Source of the DNA: JAGDMJ01 sp963809695
GTDB taxonomy: Bacteria > Bacteroidota > Ignavibacteria > UBA10030 > UBA6906
Direction: 5' to 3'
Assembly (NCBI GenBank): GCA_963809695.1
Contig: CAWEKI010000008.1
Location: 62,001-126,000 of the forward strand
Length of the DNA: 64,000 nt
The notes below the pieces were generated by a model, which was not told the DNA's origin, did no database searches, and was given only the letters and a program-made list of their open reading frames with translations. The position numbers and the translations under genes were made by a program. Numbering within the stretch: position 1 is the stretch's first letter; each line of letters starts with the position of its first letter. Below are positions 1-7,933 of the stretch, piece by piece.

Positions 1-290
1 AATTTGTGAAGGAAAACTGCATTGTGGAGACAGAGGGAACGGACTGCGGTGCCTGCTCGGAACATTGTCCCACCAAGGCCGTGAACATGGTGCCGTACAA
101 AGGAAAGCTGGTCATCCCCGAGGTGAAATCGGATTACTGTATTGGCTGTGGCGCATGCGAGCATGCCTGTCCCACAAAGCCGTATAAAGCCATCTATGTC
201 GATGGCAACCCCGTCCACAAAGTGGCAAAGAAAGCGGAAACAAAGCAGATCGATCAAAAGGTGGATTACAAGGAAGATTTTCCTTTCTAA
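1..290 (+). CDS. C-terminal part of a dicluster 4Fe-4S ferredoxin protein (5' end outside window)
   Basis: The reading frame is open to the left edge, so only the C-terminal end of the gene is present; the GTG at position 6 is only the first possible internal start. Two cysteine clusters are visible: CGACSEHCP and CIGCGACEHACP, each followed by the basic/hydrophobic residues usual in bacterial 2[4Fe-4S] ferredoxin domains, then a Lys-rich tail ending in DFPF. The first cluster lacks the usual leading Cys-x2-Cys spacing (it reads C-G-A-C-x3-C), so one ligand probably sits upstream in the DC dipeptide region. The domain would carry electrons between redox partners. It is probably the tail of a longer membrane or polyferredoxin protein of the NapH/NapG kind, but the missing part prevents a firm name. 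Confidence 0.75.
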   Translation, partial: FVKENCIVETEGTDCGACSEHCPTKAVNMVPYKGKLVIPEVKSDYCIGCGACEHACPTKPYKAIYVDGNPVHKVAKKAETKQIDQKVDYKEDFPF

Positions 291-389
291 TGCTTACGCA
301 CAGGCTCGTCCTTGCATTAGTTCCCCATAATCAATAAATTGGCGCAGATTGAGCCTGCCTCGGACCTGGTCTTCCGGTTACATATTTGA

Positions 390-1211
390 ATGCTCATGCC
401 GACGCTGCTTCTTCCTCTGTTTTTTCAAATTATAGTTCTTGCCTGGTTTACCGGGGTGGCTGGTAATCATCCAACAGACTTGCCGGACATGCCGAGGCTC
501 TCGAGTAGAACCGTCATTGGCGACGGCGAAGAGTATGTCTACGAGGTGAGCTGGACGGTCTTCAAGCTGGGCACGATCCATCTCAAGGCGACTCCGCGCT
601 ACACAGTCGAAGCGCATGTCGATTCGTATCCCTCCGTCCCATTCGTTGACCTCCATTCGGTGCACTACTCGGAAATGGACAGCTCCTTCTATTCAGTGGG
701 CTCACATACTGCTGAAAGAAGAGAAGGTGATTGGTGGGGGTTGAACTACATTTACGATCTTCCCCGAAAACGATTGATCGTCGAGGAGACTCATCAAATG
801 GATCTGGAATCCCCCCCGTATTCCCGACAGGTCAAGGACACGCTGCACATCCCGTCGGCGACCTTTGTTGACGGCCTCGCGATCGCTTACCTTCCGAGGC
901 TCTATGTTCACTCTGTGGAGACTCTGGACATCCCGACGGTGCTGTATGGAAAGGTTGGGACCACCACCTACGAGTTTACGAACAACAGGACCACAGAGAG
1001 CATTGATGCGGTTGAGGATCCGGTAAAGGTTGTGGAGGTACGAGGTTCGACGACTGCAGTTGGTATCTATGGCATGACAGGAGACTTCACCGGGTGGTTC
1101 AGCGATGATGATGCCGCAGTGCCGATCAAAGGGAAACTGAAGGTCCTTCTCGGGAGCGTGACGGTAGAACTCGTTAAATGGAATAGAAAGGGATGGAGCC
1201 CTCCCCATTAG
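390..1211 (+). CDS. DUF3108-family exported protein
   Basis: A 273-residue protein with an N-terminal hydrophobic stretch (about residues 5-24) that looks like a signal peptide or anchor. The mature part has the pattern of DUF3108 proteins: an opening GEEYVYEVSW strand pair followed by KLGTIHLKA, repeated beta strands, and a closing FSDDDAAVPIKGKLKVLLG-type segment near the C-terminus. DUF3108 proteins are periplasmic or outer-membrane-associated beta-rich proteins of unknown biochemical role. No good Shine-Dalgarno is visible, and a second ATG lies two codons downstream, so the exact start is uncertain. It stands alone between the ferredoxin end and a palindromic repeat. Confidence 0.7.
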   Translation: MLMPTLLLPLFFQIIVLAWFTGVAGNHPTDLPDMPRLSSRTVIGDGEEYVYEVSWTVFKLGTIHLKATPRYTVEAHVDSYPSVPFVDLHSVHYSEMDSSFYSVGSHTAERREGDWWGLNYIYDLPRKRLIVEETHQMDLESPPYSRQVKDTLHIPSATFVDGLAIAYLPRLYVHSVETLDIPTVLYGKVGTTTYEFTNNRTTESIDAVEDPVKVVEVRGSTTAVGIYGMTGDFTGWFSDDDAAVPIKGKLKVLLGSVTVELVKWNRKGWSPPH

Positions 1212-1237
1212 GCCTCAGATAATCTCATTCCTTTGCC

Positions 1238-1265
1238 GATTGCTTCGCACCGGGCGCTCGCAATG
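1238..1265. repeat. Intergenic palindromic element (ATTGC...GCAAT type)
   Basis: The stretch reads GATTGCTTCGCACC then GGGCGCTCGCAATGA; the outer ATTGC and GCAAT arms and inner CG-rich parts form an imperfect stem-loop. From memory this resembles the short intergenic palindromes of the form TCATTGCGAGCG...CGAAGCAATC seen in multiple copies in several unrelated bacterial genomes. Only one copy is recognisable in this window. Confidence 0.45.
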
Positions 1266-1337
1266 ACAGGGAAGCGCAATATGTAGCATTTTTTTCTTTC
1301 CACCTCGTAAATTCCTCCCTTCCGGTGTATTATTCAT

Positions 1338-1922
1338 ATGAGGCTCAATCCCGGCGGATTTGACTATCCGGAATCGCTCGTGGCAAGCGGCATGGAACCG
1401 CCCCTGAACGTGATGGGAGATCCGGGGCTCTTGAGGGTCCCGATCATGGCGCTCTTTTGCTCGGTACGATGCCCCGGCAGCATCATTATGAAGACGTACG
1501 ACGCAATGCAGCGACTGAAGCTGCAGGATCGGGTCATTGCTGGCGGTTTCCATTCCCCTATGGAGCGGACCTGCCTGGACATTTTGCTTCGGGGCAGGAC
1601 GAAGCTCATACTGTGTCCAGCACGGGGGATTGGGCGCTTGCGAGTCCGGCCTGAGTGGCGTGTGCCGATGTCGGAGAACCGGCTCCTCATCTTGTCTCCA
1701 TTCGATGACCCCGTCCGCCGGTCCACACGACGGCTGGCATCCGCCAGGAACAGATTTATCGCTGCCCTGGCCCACACGCTCTTTATTCCCTATGCTGCGC
1801 GAAGAAGCCGGACCGAACAGATTGCCGCAGAAATGCTCTCCTGCGGAAAGGCGGTCTACACTCTGCCTGACCCGGAATCGCAGGCACTGGTCGATCGTGG
1901 CGCCGCCATCCTCCCTCTGTAA
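1338..1922 (+). CDS. DprA/SMF-like Rossmann-fold protein
   Basis: A 194-residue protein that resembles the Rossmann-like core of DNA-processing protein DprA (SMF family): a hydrophobic strand with a Ser-x-Arg-Cys-Pro-Gly loop (VRCPGSIIMK, near residue 43), a Gly-Gly loop (VIAGGFHSPME, about residues 67-77) and a strand ending LILCPARGI, the places where DprA binds DNA and forms its fold. DprA protects incoming single-stranded DNA and loads RecA, but this protein is short and lacks the flanking SAM and winged-helix domains, so it may belong to the broader DprA-like or lysine-decarboxylase-like nucleotide-binding group instead. No clear ribosome binding site precedes the ATG. It lies just upstream of the AddA-like gene. 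Confidence 0.55.
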   Translation: MRLNPGGFDYPESLVASGMEPPLNVMGDPGLLRVPIMALFCSVRCPGSIIMKTYDAMQRLKLQDRVIAGGFHSPMERTCLDILLRGRTKLILCPARGIGRLRVRPEWRVPMSENRLLILSPFDDPVRRSTRRLASARNRFIAALAHTLFIPYAARRSRTEQIAAEMLSCGKAVYTLPDPESQALVDRGAAILPL

Positions 1923-1985
1923 AGCATTACTCTGCACCGGTCTTGTTTCTTCTCCCTTCCAATATTCGTATGTTAGTTCAGACAC

Positions 1986-4900
1986 ATGGCGACGATTCTC
2001 GAACGCGATTCCGCGCTGGGCCTCCCATCGTTTACGATTGTCTCCGCTTCTGCGGGGTCGGGGAAAACCTATACCCTGACGCTCCGGTACGTGCAGCTCA
2101 TTCTTTCGCCCCTGATCCCGCACAATGCGCTGAAGAACATCCTCGCCATTACGTTTACGAACAACGCTGCCGCGGAAATGCGGCAACACGTGCTCACGAT
2201 GCTCAAGAGGGTCGCGCTTGGAGACGACGAGGTCCTTGCGGTGGTGAGCAGCATCGTCGCGCTCGCCGAACCGGAGCTTCGCTTGCGCGCGCGCCGTGCG
2301 GTGGACGATATCCTGGACAACTTCAGCGACTTCCAGGTGCGCACCATCGACAGCTTCCTCGGACAGGTGTTCCGGGCCTCGGCGCTGGAGTTCGGGTTCA
2401 GTCCCGAATTCGAGGTAGTGATGTCCAATCGGGAGCTTGTTGATTACGCGTTCGAACTCTATGCCAAGGAGATCCGGCCGGGAACAGCAGCCACGGCCCA
2501 GTTCATCAAAATGGCCGAGACTATCACCTCTATTGTCGGCAGTGACAGGGGATATCTCTGGGACCCCTATGCGAAAATCGCACAACAGGTGAGAAAGCTG
2601 CAGGCGGTTCTCTCTTCGCATCGAGAGGACATTCATGTCGTGGATTACTCCAGCGTCATGGCGCTGGAACTGGGCCAGGCAAGGAAGATTGCGGCAGAGA
2701 TCAGGGAGATTGTCGCACGACACGATGCGAACCTGGACTCCAACCTCCGCCGGGAGTTTGAGCTGATCGACTCTGACGACTGGACAACGGTCCTCGGGCG
2801 GACCCCGAAGACAAAGGCTGTGAACAGAGGGATCACGAGGACCGAAAAGGAGAAGGCCGCAGCATGCGAGGAGGAGATCGGGGACCTTCTCAGCCAATAC
2901 AACGCGTGCGTTGGCCGTCTCGCTGAAGTGCATGCGCGCGACTACTTCCGCCCGTACGCGTCAGTCCTCGCCATGATTGGTGAGACTCTCGAGTCAGTCA
3001 GGCGAACGCGCGGCCGCCTCTTTATTGGCGACATCAACAAGGCGATCGTGCGCTCTCTCAGGGAGGAGGTCGTTCCTGAAATCTATTTTACGCTGGGTGA
3101 CCGGATCGCGCATTACCTGATCGATGAATTTCAGGACACGTCCCCCATCCAATGGGCGGCGCTCTCGGTCCTTGCGGGTAATGCTCTCGCGGAGGGTGGA
3201 ACGCTCTTCATCGTCGGTGATACGAAGCAGTCGATTTACGGTTTCCGGGGGGCGGACTGGCAGATCATGATGGATCTCATGAGCGGCGAAGAGGGCTTTC
3301 CGTCGGCTCGCGCGAACGTAAAGCCTCTTGAAGAGAACCGGAGAAGCGGAGAGAATATCGTCCTCTATACCAGGGATGTGTTCCGGCAATTCGAGGAGCC
3401 GGATATTGCATCGGCGGCGCAACGCAGCGGGCTGCTTGGTTTTGAGCAACGCGCGTTGCAGGGAAACATGGGCAGGGGCGTGGTGGAGGTCGTACAGGTC
3501 AAGCGGAATCGCGAAGATCCTCCCGAAAAGCAGAAGATCCTGGACATCATCGCCTCGGCGCTGGCGCGTAAATTCCGTCTCAGCGACATCGCGATCCTCA
3601 CGCCAAAGAATGATGATGTTATAGAAGTGAGCGGCTGGTTGAACCGCAACAAGGTGAAGATCCCATTCATCTCCCATAGCAGCCTGGATGTCCGAATCCA
3701 GCGTGTGACGACGGAGATGATAGCGCTCCTGCAGTTCCTGGACTCTCCGATTGATGATCTCGCGTTCGCGACCTTCATCCTCGGCGGAACGTTTCCTGAC
3801 AGCTGCACGAGGGTGGGGAAGCCGCTCGGCCATGAAGAGGTGGAGCGCTTCCTCCATCGGTCCCGCGCTGCCGGCCGCCACAGGCCCTTGTACAAGGCGT
3901 TCCAGGAGGAGTACCCCGGTCAATGGAACAGTATCTTCGAGTTGCTCTTCACGATCGTTGGCTATGCTCCGTTGTACGATCTGGTGGTGGAAGCGTACAA
4001 AGTGCTGGATCTGTTCAGTGTCTGCCCCGACGAAGAATATGCCCTGGTCAAGTTCCTTGAGGTGGTCAAAGAATTTGAAGAGAGCGGAAGTAACGCCATT
4101 AAAGACTTCCTCGAGTTTACGGGGGAGGAGGACGAGGAGGGAAAATGGAGCATGGATCCTGGAAGCGCCGCCAATGCGGTGCGCCTGATGACGGTGCACA
4201 AGTCCAAAGGGCTGCAATTTCCCATCGTCATCGTGTTGTTGTCGGAGTACAGGCCGAAAGGGTTCTCGCCGATCGTATACAGCGCGGACGATGGAATTGA
4301 GCTGCTGCACATCGGTGCGGATAGCGTGAAACGTTCCTCGCTCCTTGCAGAGATCTACGCCGATCGGCGCTTGAAGGGGTTGACGGATATGCTCAATGGG
4401 CTCTACGTTGCGCTCACGAGGGCGCAGGACGAGTTGTACGTGATTGGCGTCTCTGCGGGAGATACGGCAAAAGCCCCCTGCTCCCTCCTCACGCCTCGTT
4501 CGATTTCCGGGGGGGAGTTGCCCCTGGCAGAGAAGAAATCGGAGTCGTCCGAAGGAGTAATTCGCCCATGGCCCCACGCTCTGAGGAGACATGTGGGGCC
4601 CGTTCGGGACGAGAAACTTGGTTTCGAGGAGACACGGCGCGGCGATGCATTGCACGCGGTCCTGGCCCAGTTGCAGTTCGTGGAAGGAAATCTGGATGCC
4701 AGCATTGACGCCGCCATTCTCCGGGCGGGTTACCCCGAGGCCGGGCGGGATGAGGTACAGAGCCTGCTCAAAGCCTTCCTGCACCAGAGTGGAATCCTTG
4801 AACTCTTTCGTCCCATCCCGGGCCGCCGGGTGCTGAACGAGCAGGAGTTCACCAACCGTTCAGGCGACCTGTTCCGCGCGGACAGGGTCGTCATCGATGC

Positions 4901-5099
4901 CGACGGGGTCACGGTGGTCGACTACAAGACAGGCGGGGAACACAACGTAGAACAGTACCGGCTCCAGATCAGAAATTACATGGCCATCGCGGCTGAAGTG
5001 CTGGGAGCGCGCTCCATCAGAGGATGCATCGCGTTTGTGGACCTGAAGAAGCTCACGTATGTGAGCACGGGCAGAACGGAAGGAAATCGAACCGCATGA
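1986..5099 (+). CDS. addA: AddA/RecB-like UvrD-family helicase-nuclease
   Basis: A 1037-residue superfamily 1A helicase with a C-terminal nuclease. Walker A is SASAGSGKTYTLTLRY (Lys near residue 26), motif II is LIDEFQDTSPIQW (near 378-390), motif III includes GDTKQSIYGFRGAD, and late motifs include VHKSKGLQFPIVIV and GLYVALTRAQDELYV. The C-terminal end has a PD-(D/E)xK nuclease core, VTVVDYKTGGEHNVEQYRLQ (near residue 975). These are the features of AddA (RexA) and RecB, which unwind and resect double-strand breaks before RecA loading. The stop codon overlaps the start of the AddB-like gene by ATGA, which strongly supports the AddAB pairing and translational coupling. Confidence 0.9.
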   Translation: MATILERDSALGLPSFTIVSASAGSGKTYTLTLRYVQLILSPLIPHNALKNILAITFTNNAAAEMRQHVLTMLKRVALGDDEVLAVVSSIVALAEPELRLRARRAVDDILDNFSDFQVRTIDSFLGQVFRASALEFGFSPEFEVVMSNRELVDYAFELYAKEIRPGTAATAQFIKMAETITSIVGSDRGYLWDPYAKIAQQVRKLQAVLSSHREDIHVVDYSSVMALELGQARKIAAEIREIVARHDANLDSNLRREFELIDSDDWTTVLGRTPKTKAVNRGITRTEKEKAAACEEEIGDLLSQYNACVGRLAEVHARDYFRPYASVLAMIGETLESVRRTRGRLFIGDINKAIVRSLREEVVPEIYFTLGDRIAHYLIDEFQDTSPIQWAALSVLAGNALAEGGTLFIVGDTKQSIYGFRGADWQIMMDLMSGEEGFPSARANVKPLEENRRSGENIVLYTRDVFRQFEEPDIASAAQRSGLLGFEQRALQGNMGRGVVEVVQVKRNREDPPEKQKILDIIASALARKFRLSDIAILTPKNDDVIEVSGWLNRNKVKIPFISHSSLDVRIQRVTTEMIALLQFLDSPIDDLAFATFILGGTFPDSCTRVGKPLGHEEVERFLHRSRAAGRHRPLYKAFQEEYPGQWNSIFELLFTIVGYAPLYDLVVEAYKVLDLFSVCPDEEYALVKFLEVVKEFEESGSNAIKDFLEFTGEEDEEGKWSMDPGSAANAVRLMTVHKSKGLQFPIVIVLLSEYRPKGFSPIVYSADDGIELLHIGADSVKRSSLLAEIYADRRLKGLTDMLNGLYVALTRAQDELYVIGVSAGDTAKAPCSLLTPRSISGGELPLAEKKSESSEGVIRPWPHALRRHVGPVRDEKLGFEETRRGDALHAVLAQLQFVEGNLDASIDAAILRAGYPEAGRDEVQSLLKAFLHQSGILELFRPIPGRRVLNEQEFTNRSGDLFRADRVVIDADGVTVVDYKTGGEHNVEQYRLQIRNYMAIAAEVLGARSIRGCIAFVDLKKLTYVSTGRTEGNRTA

Positions 5100-7933
5100 G
5101 CCGCGTTGAGATCATCCCGGGTCACGAGAATCTGGTCGAGCGAGTGTATTCCTCCCTGGAGAGCGAGGGAAGCGACTATTCGAGGACAGTGGTCGTGTTT
5201 CCCGGAAAGCGTCCCGCGCATTTTCTTCGCCGCACCGTCGCACGACAGACGGGACGGAGCTCGATACCGCCGCGGGTGCTGTCCATAGACGCCTTTGTGG
5301 ATTATATCTACCGCGAACTCCTGAAATGGGAAAACGCGGTGCTGCACCCGTTGGACGCTGTGGCGATCCTGTACGATCTCCATGGACGAATGCAGAAAAA
5401 ACTGGGTGGGGAGAGCTTCCGCACGCTCGATGCTTTTCTCTCTCTGGGTTCAAAGCTCTATGATGCGGTGGAGGAGCTTTGCCTCGCCATGGTGTCTCCC
5501 CGGGACGCGGCCGGCGCGCTTGCGGCATCGCCCATGAAGAACGGGGAGGTCATCGCCGACTTCTATGCCGCTTTCTATCCCGCCTTGCGGGAACAGCATT
5601 GCACCACCCGCGCGCTCAGCTATGCCGACGTTGCAGAGAAGATTGCCGATGCGCCGTTCGATGAAGAACAGAGAGTGATCCTGGCGGGGTTCTATGCGCT
5701 CAACCGGGCGGAACAAAAAATCTTCCGTCACCTGGCATGCCTCGACCAGTGTATCTTTCTTTTCCAGGACGGTCCGGGATTGGAGCAGCATCTTCAAGGA
5801 GCCGGCCTTCCGTATGAGCCTGTGGCGCCCACGTCTCCCCGCCGCCAGCAGATCTCTCTTTTCAGCGCCGCAGACACTCATGGGGAGGTCCTCGCTCTCA
5901 ATACGCGCGTGAAAGAACTTCTCAGTGCAGGCCGGGCATTGGAGGAGAAATCGGTCATCGTCCTCCCATCGGCGGACGCCCTCTTTCCCCTCGTGCATTG
6001 GACGCTGGCCATGCTTCCCCGGGACAGCTACAACATTTCGCTGAGCTATCCAGGGACGCGCACGCCCGTGTTTGGTTTTCTGCACTCTCTCTTTGAGCTT
6101 CTCGGGTCCATGGAAGAGGGGAAGGTCTATGCGCCCGACTACGTCACGTTCGTCCTTCATCCCTACACGAAGAGCATCCGGTATGGCTCCCGGACCGACG
6201 TGACGCGCATCCTCTTTCACCAGATCGAGCAGAAACTGGCGGCAGAGAAATCTCTGACATTCTTTTCCCTTGAAGAGCTTGAAAACAACACCGAGCTCTT
6301 CTCCAGGGTCTCGGAAGCCACGCGGGCGACGGATGGGACCGTGCCCCCGCAGCGGCTCCGCGAGCATTTGATCGGGATCCATGACCGCACGATCCGAAGC
6401 CTGCACTCGCTCCATAATATCGGTGACGCCGCGCGCAGGATCATGGATGTGCTGCTGTTCGTGAGCGAGGAGAGTACCGCAGACCGGCACGATCTTTTCC
6501 GTCCTTTCATCCTGCCTGTGCTCGAGGAATGCTCGGCCATCACGGCCTCGCGCATTGCGTCACGTACTCTTTCGGGCATGCCACAGTACTGTTCCTTTTT
6601 CCGGAATGCTCTGCAATCTGTTGCAGTGCCATTCCCGGGAACACCGCTGCACGGGCTTCAGGTCCTGGGTTTTCTTGAAACGCGCAACCTGCAGTTTGAG
6701 CGGGTCTTCCTGCTTGATGCCAACGATGACGTTCTTCCGGGAACTGCCGGGGTCGATGTTCTCCTGCCCCAGGGGATCAGAGCCGCCCTCGGGCTACCGT
6801 CGCAACGAGACCGGGAAGACATCGTTACATACTACTTCGATCTCCTGTTGCAGGGTGCCCGGGATGTTGATATCTTCTTCCGCACCTCGGGAAAAAAGGA
6901 GAAGAGCCGCTATGTTGAAAAGTTGCTCTGGCGCGAGCAACGGGAGAGCGGCAGTCTTGAAAAGGCGTCCCCGATCCGAAGGGTCGATTTCACGCTGAAG
7001 ATTTCCACCAGGCGTCCTGAAAGCCTCAAGAAGACGGATGAGGCTCTCCACTTTCTGGAGGAATGCGCCTACAGCGCGACCGCACTTGACAGCTATCTGA
7101 CATGCCAGCTGAAATTCGCTTACGGACATGTCATGAAGCTCGAGGAACAGGAGGGCGTGGATGATGAAATTGACCGCCCCGGCATCGGCCGGTTCGTCCA
7201 CGCGGTGCTTGCCCGGTTCGACCGCCACAAGGTCGGGCACATCCTGGATCCAGATGAGGACAGGACAGCAGAACTGGAGGAGGTGATCGACGCCGAATTT
7301 GATCGTGTCTATGGAAAGGACCCCGGTGGATCCCGGTTCCTCCTGCGGGAACAAATTCGCGGCCAGCTGAAGCGATTCATGATGTCGTATCGAACCAGAG
7401 TGCTCGGGAGTGTACCCGTCAAGCTCCTCGGCGTGGAGCAAAAGATGACCGTCATGAAGAATGGCTACGCGTTCCAGGGTATTGCCGACCGGATCGAACA
7501 ACGCGGGGACCGGATCTTTATTCTGGATTTCAAGACCGGGCATGATGCGGCCAAACTGACGGTGAACACGCGATCGCTCGTCCCCGCCGATCCTACCACC
7601 TGGACCGATGCAATCGGATCGTGCCAGCTTCCTCTGTATAGGCTCCTCTATTCGGAACAGGAAAAAGTGGATGTCGAAAAGATTTATCCTGCCTATATTA
7701 TGCTCGGGAAGAAAACGATGGACGCAGACGTAGAGTGTGGCCTGTTCGATGGCGGCACAACCGCCGCGTCACCATGGGCAATGGTCGAGCAGACGATCTT
7801 CGAAATAGTGAGGCAGATCAACGATCCTGCTCGTCCCTTTGAACCACCCGAGGACTTGAGGCAAACTTGCCCGAGTTGCGTTTTCGCGGGATTGTGCGGG
7901 ACGAAATGGGTCAGGGGGTGGAACATCGCATGA
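5096..7933 (+). CDS. addB: AddB-like PD-(D/E)xK nuclease with iron-sulfur cysteines
   Basis: A 945-residue protein starting at the ATG that overlaps the addA stop (ATGA); the frame is open further upstream but only inside addA. The N-terminal two thirds resembles the inactivated helicase fold of AddB/RexB (start VVVFPGKRPAHFLRR, no intact Walker A lysine motif). The C-terminal third has a RecB-type nuclease: FILDFKTG near residue 808. A cysteine near residue 670 (LTCQLKFAYGH) pairs with a CPSCVFAGLC group near the C-terminus, the arrangement that in AddB holds a 4Fe-4S cluster pinning the nuclease domain. Its stop overlaps the tex start in the same ATGA way. Confidence 0.87.
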   Translation: MSRVEIIPGHENLVERVYSSLESEGSDYSRTVVVFPGKRPAHFLRRTVARQTGRSSIPPRVLSIDAFVDYIYRELLKWENAVLHPLDAVAILYDLHGRMQKKLGGESFRTLDAFLSLGSKLYDAVEELCLAMVSPRDAAGALAASPMKNGEVIADFYAAFYPALREQHCTTRALSYADVAEKIADAPFDEEQRVILAGFYALNRAEQKIFRHLACLDQCIFLFQDGPGLEQHLQGAGLPYEPVAPTSPRRQQISLFSAADTHGEVLALNTRVKELLSAGRALEEKSVIVLPSADALFPLVHWTLAMLPRDSYNISLSYPGTRTPVFGFLHSLFELLGSMEEGKVYAPDYVTFVLHPYTKSIRYGSRTDVTRILFHQIEQKLAAEKSLTFFSLEELENNTELFSRVSEATRATDGTVPPQRLREHLIGIHDRTIRSLHSLHNIGDAARRIMDVLLFVSEESTADRHDLFRPFILPVLEECSAITASRIASRTLSGMPQYCSFFRNALQSVAVPFPGTPLHGLQVLGFLETRNLQFERVFLLDANDDVLPGTAGVDVLLPQGIRAALGLPSQRDREDIVTYYFDLLLQGARDVDIFFRTSGKKEKSRYVEKLLWREQRESGSLEKASPIRRVDFTLKISTRRPESLKKTDEALHFLEECAYSATALDSYLTCQLKFAYGHVMKLEEQEGVDDEIDRPGIGRFVHAVLARFDRHKVGHILDPDEDRTAELEEVIDAEFDRVYGKDPGGSRFLLREQIRGQLKRFMMSYRTRVLGSVPVKLLGVEQKMTVMKNGYAFQGIADRIEQRGDRIFILDFKTGHDAAKLTVNTRSLVPADPTTWTDAIGSCQLPLYRLLYSEQEKVDVEKIYPAYIMLGKKTMDADVECGLFDGGTTAASPWAMVEQTIFEIVRQINDPARPFEPPEDLRQTCPSCVFAGLCGTKWVRGWNIA

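Noticed and set aside
1215..2933. Long antisense open frame opposite the DprA-like and addA genes
   Set aside because: It opposes well-supported genes on the other strand, has no recognisable domain and its composition is that of a shadow frame in GC-rich DNA. The same holds for the antisense frames at 2994-4784, 5450-6490, 36617-38263 and 45727-47166.
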